This document shows, one piece after another, positions 50,411 through 58,538 of a DNA stretch of 64,000 nucleotides. The first letter of the stretch is position 1; the number at the start of each line of letters is the position of its first letter. Origin of the DNA: an uncultured Oscillibacter sp. (lineage in GTDB: Bacteria > Bacillota > Clostridia > Oscillospirales > Oscillospiraceae); NCBI GenBank assembly GCA_910588175.1, contig CAJUQQ010000001.1, positions 62,001 to 126,000 of the forward strand, written 5' to 3'. The translations under genes and the position numbers were made by a program. The notes below the pieces were generated by a model that had not been told where the DNA came from, did no database searches, and saw only the letters and a list, made by a program, of their open reading frames with translations.

Positions 50411-50449
50411 AGCAGCCGGCCGATTTCCAATCGACCGGCTGCTTTTTTA
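50411..50449. terminator. Bidirectional terminator between gdhA and ruvX
   Basis: AGCAGCCGGCCGAT pairs with ATCGACCGGCTGCT, followed by TTTTTT on the plus strand. It overlaps the end of ruvX. Confidence 0.8.
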
Positions 50450-50869
50450 GTTGATCTGACTTTTTTTATAGGTCAGGTAGCCCTCCAGAATCAGAGACGC
50501 CGCCACGGCGTCTACGGTTTTCTTCCGCTGTCTGCCGTTCTTTCCGGCGTTGAAGAGAATTTGGTGGGCGTCAATTGTGGTCCGGCGCTCGTCCCAGAGA
50601 ACGACCGGCAGGCCGGAGATATCCCGAAGCAGCTCCGCCAGGGCTTCCGCCTTTTCGGCTCGGGGGCCCCGGCTGCCGTCCATGTTCCGGGGATGGCCCA
50701 ATACCAGTTCCTCCGCCCCGTGTTCCCGGGCCAGGGCGGCGATTTGCTCCGCCACGAGCTCCGGGCGGTAGGCGGTGATGGTGGTGGTAAAACCCGTCAG
50801 GAATCCGGTGGGGTCGGAGATGGCGATGCCGGTGTGGGCGTCTCCGTAGTCGATGGCCATGATGCGCAT
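50447..50869 (-). CDS. ruvX: RuvX/YqgF RNase H-like pre-16S rRNA nuclease
   Basis: This 140-residue RNase H-fold protein has the catalytic Asp in AIDYGDAHTGIAISD and the motif DERRTT. YqgF processes the 5' end of 16S rRNA and was earlier proposed as a Holliday-junction resolvase. ATG 50869 begins the conserved core; the frame reaches 50935 but overlaps the terminator of the ribosomal operon. Confidence 0.93.
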   Translation of the reverse strand: MRIMAIDYGDAHTGIAISDPTGFLTGFTTTITAYRPELVAEQIAALAREHGAEELVLGHPRNMDGSRGPRAEKAEALAELLRDISGLPVVLWDERRTTIDAHQILFNAGKNGRQRKKTVDAVAASLILEGYLTYKKSQIN

Positions 50870-50920
50870 AAAGGGACTCGCTTTCTGCGGCTTGGGCCGC
50901 TGTCCATTGTAGCGATAAGA

Positions 50921-50955
50921 AAGAGCCCATGGCAAAGGCCACGGGCTCTTTTTGG
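50921..50955 (-). terminator. Terminator of rplJ-rplL
   Basis: AAGAGCCC...GGGCTCTT with a nearly complete inner stem (ATGGC/GGCCA) lies just after rplL. Confidence 0.8.
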
Positions 50956-50969
50956 CTTGGGGAGAGAAA

Positions 50970-51341
50970 TTACTTCAGCTCGACCTTGCCGCCGACTTCC
51001 TCGATCTGCTTCTTCAGAGCCTCGGCGTCGTCCTTGGAGACGCCTTCCTTCAGAGTGGCGGGAGCGCCCTCGACGGTAGCCTTGGCCTCGGCCAAGCCCT
51101 GGCCGGTGATCTCACGGACAACCTTGATGACCTTGATCTTGGAAGCGGCGTCGAAGCCGGTCAGGACCACGTCAAAGTCGGTCTTCTCCTCAGCGGCGGG
51201 AGCGGCGCCGCCAGCGGCGGGAGCGGCCATAGCGGCGGCAGAGACACCGAACTCCTCCTCCAGGGCGTGTACGAGCTCGCTGAGCTCCAGAACAGTAAGG
51301 GCCTTGATCTCTTCGATCATGGCGGTAACTTTCTCAGACAT
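50970..51341 (-). CDS. rplL: 50S ribosomal protein L7/L12
   Basis: This 123-residue protein has an N-terminal dimerisation helix, an Ala/Gly-rich hinge (about residues 36-52) and a conserved C-terminal factor-binding domain ([20 protein letters not shown], then [13 protein letters not shown]). It is the multi-copy stalk protein carried on L10, encoded just upstream. Confidence 0.98.
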   Translation of the reverse strand: MSEKVTAMIEEIKALTVLELSELVHALEEEFGVSAAAMAAPAAGGAAPAAEEKTDFDVVLTGFDAASKIKVIKVVREITGQGLAEAKATVEGAPATLKEGVSKDDAEALKKQIEEVGGKVELK

Positions 51342-51391
51342 TGTATGGAACCTCCTGATAGTAAATTTTTATGATAGGGTGGGGCGGCCGC

Positions 51392-51922
51392 TTACTCGGC
51401 GGCTTCTTCGGCAGGGGCCTCGGCGGGCGCGCCCTGCTTCTCGGCAATCTGCTTCAGGACCACGGCCAGGCCGGTGATGGGGGCCAGCATGGTACCCAGG
51501 ACTTGGGCCTGGAGGACGGGCAGAGCGGGGATGGAGGCCAGGGACTTGATGGTGTTCAGGTCCACGGGCTTGCCGTCCATGAAGCCGCCTTTGATCTCAA
51601 ACTTGTCGGTCAGCTTCTTGGCATAGTCGTTCATGATCCGGGCGGGAGCCACGGGATCATCGCACAGCGCCAGAGAAGTGGTGCCGTTCAGCAGATCGTC
51701 CAGGTCGCTGAGGCCGGTGTTGTTGAAGGCGAAGCGGAGCAACGTGTTTTTAACGACAGCGTAATCCACCGCGTTCTCACGGCACTCCCGGCGCAGAGCG
51801 GTGTCTTCTTCGACGGTGATACCCTTGTAGTCGACGATGACGCCCGCAGTGGCCTTCTGAATCTTCTCGGTCAGCTCGGCGACGATGGCCTGCTTTTCGG
51901 ATAAGACTTTCGCGTTAGGCAT
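51392..51922 (-). CDS. rplJ: 50S ribosomal protein L10
   Basis: This 176-residue stalk base protein includes LTEKIQKATAGVIVDYKGIT near the N-terminus. ATG 51922 is chosen: GGAGGTG lies about ten bases upstream, and the ATG at 51940 overlaps it. L10 with L12 represses its own mRNA via the leader at 51945-52080. It is cotranscribed with rplL. Confidence 0.97.
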   Translation of the reverse strand: MPNAKVLSEKQAIVAELTEKIQKATAGVIVDYKGITVEEDTALRRECRENAVDYAVVKNTLLRFAFNNTGLSDLDDLLNGTTSLALCDDPVAPARIMNDYAKKLTDKFEIKGGFMDGKPVDLNTIKSLASIPALPVLQAQVLGTMLAPITGLAVVLKQIAEKQGAPAEAPAEEAAE

Positions 51923-51944
51923 GGTTGTTTTCACCTCCATAGGA

Positions 51945-52080
51945 ATGGGAATGCGCGTTCAAAAAAAGAAACATCCCCGTGTCCAAACAGACACAAGGAC
52001 GCAGAGCAAATCAAATAATTTGCCGCCCTCGGCAGGACTTACGGGCGAGGCCCACCTGCTGTCTTTGGAACGCAAGTAAT
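51945..52080 (-). promoter_or_regulatory. L10 leader RNA
   Basis: Read on the minus strand, the leader has the conserved AAAGACAGCAGGTG segment, then TAAGTCCTGCCGAGG and a final stem CTTGTGTC/GACACGGGG before rplJ. This matches the autoregulatory ribosomal L10 leader of Firmicutes, to which L10(L12)4 binds. Confidence 0.85.
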
Positions 52081-52109
52081 ATTATATGCAAGGGAAAGGT
52101 AAATGTCAA
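52081..52109 (-). promoter_or_regulatory. Consensus promoter of rplJ-rplL
   Basis: On the minus strand TTGACA (52104-52109) and TATAAT (52081-52086) are spaced by 17 bases. Confidence 0.93.
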
Positions 52110-52322
52110 TACCCAGATTAAAGGTTATCAGGAAAAAGATAGAGCTATATATGATTGTTTTGCTGGCAGGGAGGGGCAGGGCGGCAGACTCCCGGTATGC
52201 GCGTCGCAAAAGCACCCCGCTCCACGCGTTTCGGGACATGCGCAGGTCGCTGGCACCAAAATGCGGTTCATAAGCACACTGTACTCACGTCTGTCTCCGC
52301 TCTCCGGCAGAACGGAAGAGAA

Positions 52323-52346
52323 AAGGAGGGACGCAAGTCCCCCCTT
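52323..52346 (-). terminator. Terminator after rplA
   Basis: AAGGAGGGAC and GTCCCCCCTT pair around a 4-base loop, followed by TTTTCTCTT on the minus strand. Confidence 0.75.
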
Positions 52347-52354
52347 TAGGTCTC

Positions 52355-53047
52355 TTAGACCAATTTCGCGGTATTCATCCGCACGCCGGGGCCCATGGTG
52401 GCGGCGGCTACGCAGCTGCGAATATACTGGCCTTTGGCTGCGGCGGGCTTGGCCTTCACGATGGCGCCCATCAGGGTGTTGTAGTTTTCCGTCAGCTTCT
52501 CAGGGCCGAAGGAGACCTTGCCGATGGGGCAGTGGATGATGTTGGTCTTGTCCAGGCGGTATTCAATCTTACCGGCCTTGACCTCGGTGACGGCCTTGGC
52601 CACGTCCGGGGTCACGGTGCCCGCCTTGGGAGAGGGCATCAGGCCCTTGGGGCCCAGTACCTTACCGAGACGGCCCACCACGCCCATCATGTCGGGGCTG
52701 GCGACCACCACGTCGAAATCAAACCAGTTTTCCTTCTGGATCTTCTCAACCAGATCCATCTCACCCACATAATCCGCACCGGCGGCCTTGGCGGCCTCGG
52801 CTTTGTCGCCCTTGGCGAACACCAGCACCCGGACGGTCTTGCCGGTGCCGTGGGGCAGGACGATGGCGCCGCGGACCTGCTGGTCGGCATGCCGGGAGTC
52901 CACGCCCAGCTTTACATGCAGTTCGACCGTCTCGTCAAACTTGGCGGTAGCGGTCTTGCAGACCAGCGCCAGGCCCTCGGCGGGCTCATACTGGGTGTTT
53001 TTATCAATCTGCTTGGCGCTGTCCTGATATTTCTTGCCTCTAAACAC
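52355..53047 (-). CDS. rplA: 50S ribosomal protein L1
   Basis: This 230-residue L1-stalk protein has the signature [17 protein letters not shown] (about residues 125-145). It includes the N-terminal [20 protein letters not shown]. It follows rplK with an 84-base gap. Confidence 0.98.
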   Translation of the reverse strand: MFRGKKYQDSAKQIDKNTQYEPAEGLALVCKTATAKFDETVELHVKLGVDSRHADQQVRGAIVLPHGTGKTVRVLVFAKGDKAEAAKAAGADYVGEMDLVEKIQKENWFDFDVVVASPDMMGVVGRLGKVLGPKGLMPSPKAGTVTPDVAKAVTEVKAGKIEYRLDKTNIIHCPIGKVSFGPEKLTENYNTLMGAIVKAKPAAAKGQYIRSCVAAATMGPGVRMNTAKLV

Positions 53048-53131
53048 TGTTACTTCCTCCTCATAGTGGTTCTTCGGAACGGAATCCTCCCACTGTATGG
53101 AGCGGCGATCCGGCCGCTCTTAAAATATTGG

Positions 53132-53557
53132 TCAGTCGCCGACAATGACGCCCATGGACCGGCAGGTCCCGGCGATCATGCTCATGGCGGACTCCAGATT
53201 GGCGGCGTTCAGGTCTCGCATTTTGATTTCGGCGATTTTCTGAATGCTGGCCTTGGAAATGGTGGCCACCTTGGTCTTGTTGGGAACGCCGGAGCCGGAT
53301 TCGATGTTGCATTCCTTCTTAATCAGCACCGCCGCCGGAGGCGTCTTGGTGATAAAGGAGAAGGAGCGGTCCGCGTATACGGTGATGACAACGGGGATAA
53401 TCATGCCCGCGTCATTTTTCGTGCGCTCGTTGAACTCTTTGGTAAAGGCGGCGATGTTCACGCCGTGCTGGCCCAGAGCGGGGCCGACGGGGGGAGCGGG
53501 CGTCGCCTTGCCCGCGGGAATTTGCAGCTTTACATAACCAGTGATCTTCTGTGCCAT
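53132..53557 (-). CDS. rplK: 50S ribosomal protein L11
   Basis: This 141-residue protein has the conserved start [20 protein letters not shown] and the [13 protein letters not shown] motif. ATG 53557 follows GGAGGTG; the frame open upstream to 53620 lacks a site. It binds the GTPase centre of 23S rRNA. Confidence 0.98.
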   Translation of the reverse strand: MAQKITGYVKLQIPAGKATPAPPVGPALGQHGVNIAAFTKEFNERTKNDAGMIIPVVITVYADRSFSFITKTPPAAVLIKKECNIESGSGVPNKTKVATISKASIQKIAEIKMRDLNAANLESAMSMIAGTCRSMGVIVGD

Positions 53558-53639
53558 GGAGCGGCACCTCCTACGATTTAAAATGTGGTTCGGCGGGACG
53601 GTTCCTCTCGTCCCTCCCACCTGCGCGCAAGCGCGCGGC

Positions 53640-54164
53640 TCAGTTCAGAACTTCGACCTGATCCAGCTCCAGATCCACCGGGGTCTCCCGGCCAAACATG
53701 GAAACCATGACGCTGACCCGGTTTTTATCCGGCTCGATTTCCTCCACCACGCCGGTAAAGCTGGCCAGAGGGCCGTCCATAATCCGCACGTGGTCGCCCA
53801 AACCGTATTTGACAACGATCTCGTGCTTTTCCATGCCCATGGCCAGCACCTCTTCCTCCGTCAGGGGAATGGCCTTGTTGGCGGTGCCCACGAAGCCGGT
53901 GACGCCCCGGACGTTCCGCACCAGGTGCCAGGTCTCGTCGGTCATGATCATCTTGATCAGCACGTAACCGGGGAAGACTTTCCGGGCCACTTCCTTAGAA
54001 GCGCCGCTTTCGGTGATCTCCGTGACGTTTTCCATGGGAATCTCGATCCGCAGGATCATATCTTCCATGTTCCGCCCGGTGACGAACTTCTCAATGCTGG
54101 TTTTGACGGCATTCTCGTAGCCGGAGTAGGTATGCACGACATACCATTTCGCGCTGTCTGCCAT
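53640..54164 (-). CDS. nusG: Transcription elongation/termination factor NusG
   Basis: This 174-residue protein has the NGN domain ([16 protein letters not shown] near the N-terminus) and a C-terminal KOW domain ([20 protein letters not shown]). It binds RNA polymerase and couples to Rho or the ribosome. It lies between secE and rplK as in most Firmicutes. Confidence 0.97.
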   Translation of the reverse strand: MADSAKWYVVHTYSGYENAVKTSIEKFVTGRNMEDMILRIEIPMENVTEITESGASKEVARKVFPGYVLIKMIMTDETWHLVRNVRGVTGFVGTANKAIPLTEEEVLAMGMEKHEIVVKYGLGDHVRIMDGPLASFTGVVEEIEPDKNRVSVMVSMFGRETPVDLELDQVEVLN

Positions 54165-54174
54165 CTCGCGTTCC

Positions 54175-54384
54175 TCAGGCGCCGAAGGCGCTCAGGATCA
54201 TCTGGACCAGGGAAACGGACACAAAGTCGAACACCCAGATAAACGCGCCGATAAGGGCGGAGCACAGCAGCACCGTGCCCGTGTTCTTCACCACCGTCTG
54301 CTTGTTGGGCCAAACGACCTTTTTCAGTTCGCTTTTCATTTCGCGGAACCAAAGGCCGCGATCCTTTTTCTTCGCTTCTGCCAT
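54175..54384 (-). CDS. secE: Preprotein translocase subunit SecE
   Basis: This 69-residue protein has the conserved amphipathic segment WFREMKSELKKVVWPNKQ and one membrane helix (about residues 37-63). It stabilises SecY. The order rpmG-secE-nusG supports it. Confidence 0.96.
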   Translation of the reverse strand: MAEAKKKDRGLWFREMKSELKKVVWPNKQTVVKNTGTVLLCSALIGAFIWVFDFVSVSLVQMILSAFGA

Positions 54385-54408
54385 TCTTCAAATACGCCCT
54401 TTCTTCAA

Positions 54409-54558
54409 TTACTTCGTCTCGCTGTGGAGCGTGTGCTTCCGGCAGAAACGGCAATACTTGTTCAGCTCCAGCTTGTCCGGGGTGTTTTTCTTGTTTTTCA
54501 TGGTATTGTAGTTTCTCTGCTTGCACTCGTTGCATCTCAGGGTCACTTTGACTCGCAT
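54409..54558 (-). CDS. rpmG: 50S ribosomal protein L33
   Basis: This 49-residue L33 has two CxxC knuckles (CNECKQRN and CRFCRKH), so it is the zinc-bound form. ATG 54558 follows GGAGGTG. It is the first gene of the rpmG-secE-nusG-rplK-rplA unit. Confidence 0.97.
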   Translation of the reverse strand: MRVKVTLRCNECKQRNYNTMKNKKNTPDKLELNKYCRFCRKHTLHSETK

Positions 54559-54686
54559 TGTTCGGCACCTCCTTATATTCGCCTTCCTCCGGGGAAGGCC
54601 GACTGCCTCCCTGCCGGGACCTGTCCGCCGTGGCTTGAAAAGCGAAAAAGCGCACAACAAAAAAGCCCCGCTCACAGGTAATGTTG

Positions 54687-54715
54687 AGTATAACACAGCA
54701 TTCCGGGATGGTCAA
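54687..54715 (-). promoter_or_regulatory. Promoter of rpmG-secE-nusG
   Basis: On the minus strand TTGACC (54710-54715) and TATACT (54687-54692) are spaced by 17 bases. Confidence 0.85.
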
Positions 54716-54812
54716 CACCTTTTTCGGAAAAAATTCCTATATTTTGTGTCTTTATGCCGGTCCCGGACAAGAGTGCGTTACCGGATTGTAAAGAAGTGTA
54801 TCCAGTTTGAGA

Positions 54813-54841
54813 TTACAGCAAACCCGGCGGCGCCTTATACT
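54813..54841 (+). promoter_or_regulatory. Promoter of lipoprotein gene
   Basis: TTACAG (54813-54818) and TATACT (54836-54841) are spaced by 17 bases. Confidence 0.6.
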
Positions 54842-54878
54842 GGCGATACTATATAAATTATTAGGAGGAGCAAGGGGT

Positions 54879-56069
54879 ATGAGGAAGCTGTTGTTGGGTT
54901 TGGCGCTGGCGCTTCTGCTGGCGGGCTGCGGGCAGTCGGGGACGACGGAGGAACCGCCGGAAGAAACGGGAGATACGGACGAGTATGAGGCGCTGATTGC
55001 CGCCACGCCGGTGGCCCAGGTGGAGGGGGAGGCCGTTTCGCCGGACGGGCGCTTTGAGGTCCGGGCGGAGGGGGCCAGCGGGGAGTATGTCAGCGGCGTC
55101 CAATCTCCGGAATTTTTGCAGATCGTGGACCGGGAGACGGGGGAGGTGCTGTGGCAGGACATGGGCTGGCCTTGGCAGTCCGTTCTCTGGTCCCCGGAGG
55201 GAGGCTTTTTGGCCCTGGCTTACAGCGCCCAGACATGGTGCACCGTCACCGTTTTCGAGGCGGAGAATTGGACCAGCTGGGAGTTTACCTTGCCGGATGG
55301 AAGCCCGATCCCGGAATACACGTTTTTGCCGGAGGATTGGGGCGTGTGGCAGTCGGAGGGCAGCTTAGATTTGACTATCGGCCAGGGCGGAGACGCCGGA
55401 GAACAGAGGTATTACACCTGCACCGTGGAGGCGCGGGAGGGGAAACTCAAGGGCATCGTCTGGGAGGAAAGTCATGAAACTCTGCCTGGAAGCTATGATT
55501 TTGACCACGACGGGGAACCGGAGATTATGGAGCTGGTGACGGTGGCCGGAGATGAGGATCAAGACACGGTGGGCTGGTACGAGCTCCGGGTTCGGACCGG
55601 GGACAACCGCCTCTATTGGGGACAATCCTTTGCCGGGGAACACCCGGGCTGGGGTTCCTGTTTCGCCTGCCGGGTGGACGGGGAGGATTATCTGCTCCGG
55701 TATCTGCCCACCATGTACCAGGGTTATGCCACCTATACGTATGAGCTGTTTTTCCTGGACGAAACCGGAGAGGAACAGGTGGTCCGGGAAGGGAGCGTCA
55801 GCTTCGATATCAACTTCGGCAGTCCTATGCACGACGAATTTGACCCGGCGGCCGTCGCGGCCTTCCTGGAGGAAGTCCACGGCCTCCTGGAGGACAGCGA
55901 GCTGCTGCTGACTACGGAGGGCAGAAATTTCCGCTCCGGCGGTCCCGGTTCGGATTTCAAGGATGACCTGGCGCACTGGACAGATAACGAGCTCTACGAC
56001 GAGAACAAATCCCTGGAGGAGAATATCCGGGATATCGGGGCCTATTGGGAAGAAAGTAGAACCGCATGA
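54879..56069 (+). CDS. Lipoprotein of unknown function
   Basis: This 396-residue lipoprotein has a signal peptide and lipobox (LLLAGC, Cys about residue 18) and an acidic linker. A beta-propeller-like part follows (VSPDGRFEVRAEG; VLWSPEGGFLALAYS), then a segment DFDHDGEPEIMEL resembling a calcium-binding repeat loop. ATG 54879 follows AGGAGGAG. It is exported and anchored to the outer membrane face; ligand unknown. It is a single gene. Confidence 0.75.
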   Translation: MRKLLLGLALALLLAGCGQSGTTEEPPEETGDTDEYEALIAATPVAQVEGEAVSPDGRFEVRAEGASGEYVSGVQSPEFLQIVDRETGEVLWQDMGWPWQSVLWSPEGGFLALAYSAQTWCTVTVFEAENWTSWEFTLPDGSPIPEYTFLPEDWGVWQSEGSLDLTIGQGGDAGEQRYYTCTVEAREGKLKGIVWEESHETLPGSYDFDHDGEPEIMELVTVAGDEDQDTVGWYELRVRTGDNRLYWGQSFAGEHPGWGSCFACRVDGEDYLLRYLPTMYQGYATYTYELFFLDETGEEQVVREGSVSFDINFGSPMHDEFDPAAVAAFLEEVHGLLEDSELLLTTEGRNFRSGGPGSDFKDDLAHWTDNELYDENKSLEENIRDIGAYWEESRTA

Positions 56070-56077
56070 CAGGAAGA

Positions 56078-56100
56078 CAGCCGCCCGAAAAGGGCGGCTG
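56078..56100 (+). terminator. Terminator after lipoprotein gene
   Basis: CAGCCGCCC, loop GAAAA, GGGCGGCTG. A 26-bp stretch containing it (56076-56101) is repeated exactly at 56263-56288, on the other side of the composite repeat. Confidence 0.65.
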
Positions 56101-56127
56101 CCAGCTTGTCGAAAAAGTGCTGTCCGC

Positions 56128-56264
56128 AAGGGAACGGAAAGGAAAAGAGCTACGAGAGAAACCCATCAGGGGTTTCTCTCGTTTTCAATCAGAAGTTTTT
56201 TGGAACTTTTTAAAGGTCCAAAAAACTTGCTCAGGCTGTCGAAAAGACATTTTCGACAGCCTGA
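56128..56264. repeat. Composite three-hairpin intergenic repeat, copy 2
   Basis: Hairpin arms are 56152-56164/56170-56182, 56195-56209/56212-56226 (one A/G mismatch) and 56231-56245/56250-56264 (perfect). Compared with copy 1, hairpin 2 has changed on both sides of the stem (CAGACC/GGTCTG versus TGGAAC/GGTCCA) while remaining paired. It sits between convergent genes. Confidence 0.87.
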
Positions 56265-56287
56265 CAGCCGCCCGAAAAGGGCGGCTG
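56265..56287 (-). terminator. Terminator after dapA
   Basis: It has the same CAGCCGCCC/GGGCGGCTG hairpin as at 56078-56100 and lies just beyond the dapA stop on the minus strand. Confidence 0.7.
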
Positions 56288-56293
56288 CTTTGC

Positions 56294-57184
56294 TTATGTG
56301 ACCGGGAGGCCATACTTTGCCAGCACGGCCTTGATGCGGGCCAGATTCTCCGGCGAGGGCGGGCACATGGGGGAGCGGAGCTCCCCGACCTTCCAGCCCA
56401 GCAGTTTAAGGGCGGTTTTCACCGGGATAGGGTTCACCTCGCAGAACATGGCGTCGCAGAAGTCCTTTAAACGCACTTGCAGTTCCCCGGCGGCGGCAAA
56501 GTCATTCTGAAGGCACAGCTGAGTCAGCCGGTGCATTTCCGCCGGTAGGACGTTGGCGGCCACGGAGATAACGCCCTTGCCCCCCAGGGCGCAGATGGGG
56601 ACGGTTTCGTCGTCGTTGCCGGACCAGATGAAAAAGTCGCTGGGACAGAGAGCCCGGGTCCGCTGGACGTTCCCCAGGTTTCCCGACGCCTCCTTGACCC
56701 CGATGATATTGGGAAGCTCCGCCAGGGCGGCGTAGGTTTCCGGGGCGATGGAGACGCCGGTGCGGGAGGGCACATTATAGAGGATGATTGGGAGGGAGAC
56801 CGAGGCGGCAATGGTCTGGTAGTGGCGAATCAGCCCCGCCTGGCTAGCCTTGTTGTAGTAGGGCGTTACCACCAGCAGGCCATCCGCCCCCCGGCGCTCC
56901 GCCTCCCGGGAGAGGGTGACGGCGTTCTCTGTGGAGTTGGACCCGGTTCCGGCGATCACCGGGACCCGACCTCCTACGTGACGGGCGCAGAAAGCGATGG
57001 CCTCCGCCCGCTCCTGGTAGGTCATGGTGCTGGCTTCGCCGGTAGTGCCGCAGACGACGATGGCGTCCGTTCCGTTCTCCAGCTGAAAGTCCAGCAGGTC
57101 TCCCAGAGCGTCCAGGTTTACGCCGTCTTGGTGAAACGGCGTGACAATGGCCGCCGCGGAACCTGTAAAGATAGGGTGTTTCAC
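56294..57184 (-). CDS. dapA: 4-hydroxy-tetrahydrodipicolinate synthase
   Basis: This 296-residue TIM-barrel enzyme condenses pyruvate with aspartate semialdehyde in the lysine/diaminopimelate path. The Schiff-base Lys is in GVKEASGNL and the catalytic Tyr in YNVPSRTG. The start is GTG 57184 with AAAGGAG upstream. The asd gene supplying its substrate is directly upstream, separated by a terminator hairpin. Confidence 0.96.
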   Translation of the reverse strand: MKHPIFTGSAAAIVTPFHQDGVNLDALGDLLDFQLENGTDAIVVCGTTGEASTMTYQERAEAIAFCARHVGGRVPVIAGTGSNSTENAVTLSREAERRGADGLLVVTPYYNKASQAGLIRHYQTIAASVSLPIILYNVPSRTGVSIAPETYAALAELPNIIGVKEASGNLGNVQRTRALCPSDFFIWSGNDDETVPICALGGKGVISVAANVLPAEMHRLTQLCLQNDFAAAGELQVRLKDFCDAMFCEVNPIPVKTALKLLGWKVGELRSPMCPPSPENLARIKAVLAKYGLPVT

Positions 57185-57209
57185 CGATAGAACTCCTTTC
57201 TTCCCATAG

Positions 57210-57246
57210 AAAAAGGCTCGCCGCGAGTCTGCGGCAAGCCTTTTCT
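57210..57246 (-). terminator. Terminator/attenuator between asd and dapA
   Basis: On the minus strand AAAAGGCTtGCCGC pairs with GCGGCgAGCCTTTTT. Full arms with a U-run in a 77-base gap suggest partial termination between the two genes. Confidence 0.75.
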
Positions 57247-57261
57247 TTCGTAAACGCGGGT

Positions 57262-58353
57262 TTATTTTGCCTCAATATAGCCTTTCGCGCACAGCAGTTC
57301 CGCCAGCAGCACCGCGCCGCCCGCCGCGCCGCGGAGAGTGTTGTGGCTGAGACCCACAAATTTGTAATCGTACTGGGTGTCCTCCCGGAGGCGGCCCAGA
57401 GAGACGGCCATGCCGTTTTCCAGCATCCGGTCCAAGCGGGTCTGGGGCCGGTCCGGCTCTTCGAAGTAATGTAGGAACTGCTTGGGGGCGGAGGGGAGAT
57501 CAAGCTCCTGGGCGGGGCCCCGGAAGGCGGCCCAGTCGGCCTTGATCTGGTCGATAGAGGGTTGCTTTCCCTCTTGGAACTTCACAAACACTGCCGCCAT
57601 GTGACCGTCCTGACAGGCCACCCGGAAGCACTGGGCAGTGATGGCGGGACCGGCGGATTTGACGATTTTGCCGTCCTTCAGGCTGCCCCACAGCTTCAGG
57701 GGCTCCTGCTCGGATTTCTCCTCCTCGCCGCCGATGTAAGGAATACAGTTGTCTACCATTTCCGGCCAGCGCGCAAAGGTTTTGCCCGCGCCGGAGATGG
57801 CCTGATATGTACAGACCAGTGCCCGGTCAATCCCATATTTCAGCAGGGGATGCAGGGCGGGAACATAGCTCTGGAGAGAGCAGTTGGACTTTACGGCGAT
57901 GAAGCCCCGCTTGGTGCCCAGGCGCTTGCGCTGGGCCTCAAGGACCTGGAGGTGCTCCGCGTTGATTTCCGGCACCACCATGGGCACGTCGTCCGTCCAG
58001 CGGTGGGCGGAGTTGTTGGAAACGATTGGGCACTCCAGCTTCGCGTATTTCTCTTCCAAGGCCCGGATTTCTTCCTTCTTCATATCCACGGCACAGAAGC
58101 AGAAGTCCACCTGGGACGCCAGCTTCTCCGCGTCGGCCTCCGCGTCCAGAATGACCAGGCTTTTGGCCGCCTCCGGCATGGGGGAGGTCATGGCCCAGCG
58201 GGGGGACGCGGCCTCCTCATAGGTCTTTCCGGCGCTGCGGGCACTGGCGGCTACCGCCGTCAGCTGAAACCAGGGATGGTTTTCCAAAAGGGAGACAAAG
58301 CGCTGGCCCACCATGCCGGTGCAGCCGATGACGCCGACCTTGTACTGATTCAT
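57262..58353 (-). CDS. asd: Aspartate-semialdehyde dehydrogenase
   Basis: This 363-residue enzyme reduces aspartyl phosphate to aspartate semialdehyde. The NADP loop is GCTGMVGQRF, the catalytic Cys lies in KSNCSLQSYVP (about residue 156), and the His-containing CFRVACQDGHMA is present. The sequence is of the archaeal/fungal-like long type. ATG 58353 follows GGGAGGAG; the open frame upstream lacks a site. Confidence 0.95.
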   Translation of the reverse strand: MNQYKVGVIGCTGMVGQRFVSLLENHPWFQLTAVAASARSAGKTYEEAASPRWAMTSPMPEAAKSLVILDAEADAEKLASQVDFCFCAVDMKKEEIRALEEKYAKLECPIVSNNSAHRWTDDVPMVVPEINAEHLQVLEAQRKRLGTKRGFIAVKSNCSLQSYVPALHPLLKYGIDRALVCTYQAISGAGKTFARWPEMVDNCIPYIGGEEEKSEQEPLKLWGSLKDGKIVKSAGPAITAQCFRVACQDGHMAAVFVKFQEGKQPSIDQIKADWAAFRGPAQELDLPSAPKQFLHYFEEPDRPQTRLDRMLENGMAVSLGRLREDTQYDYKFVGLSHNTLRGAAGGAVLLAELLCAKGYIEAK

Positions 58354-58401
58354 AATATGCTCCTCCCGCCGCGTTGTTGCGAAACACCGTTGGATTTCCT
58401 G

Positions 58402-58431
58402 GTTGAATTCAACGCGGTCTTGTATTATAAT
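58402..58431 (+). promoter_or_regulatory. Promoter of SpoIID-like gene with palindrome on the -35
   Basis: TTGAAT (58403-58408) and TATAAT (58426-58431) are spaced by 17 bases. GTTGAATTCAAC (58402-58413) is a perfect 12-bp palindrome covering the -35 and may be an operator. Confidence 0.65.
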
Positions 58432-58538
58432 GTGGACATATGGCGGCAGCTGTGTTTGTTTCACGGACAAATGTCTGTTGTACGTAATAGTACCATGATT
58501 TCCCCGGCGCGTCAAGACGGGGATCGTTGGGAGGTTCC

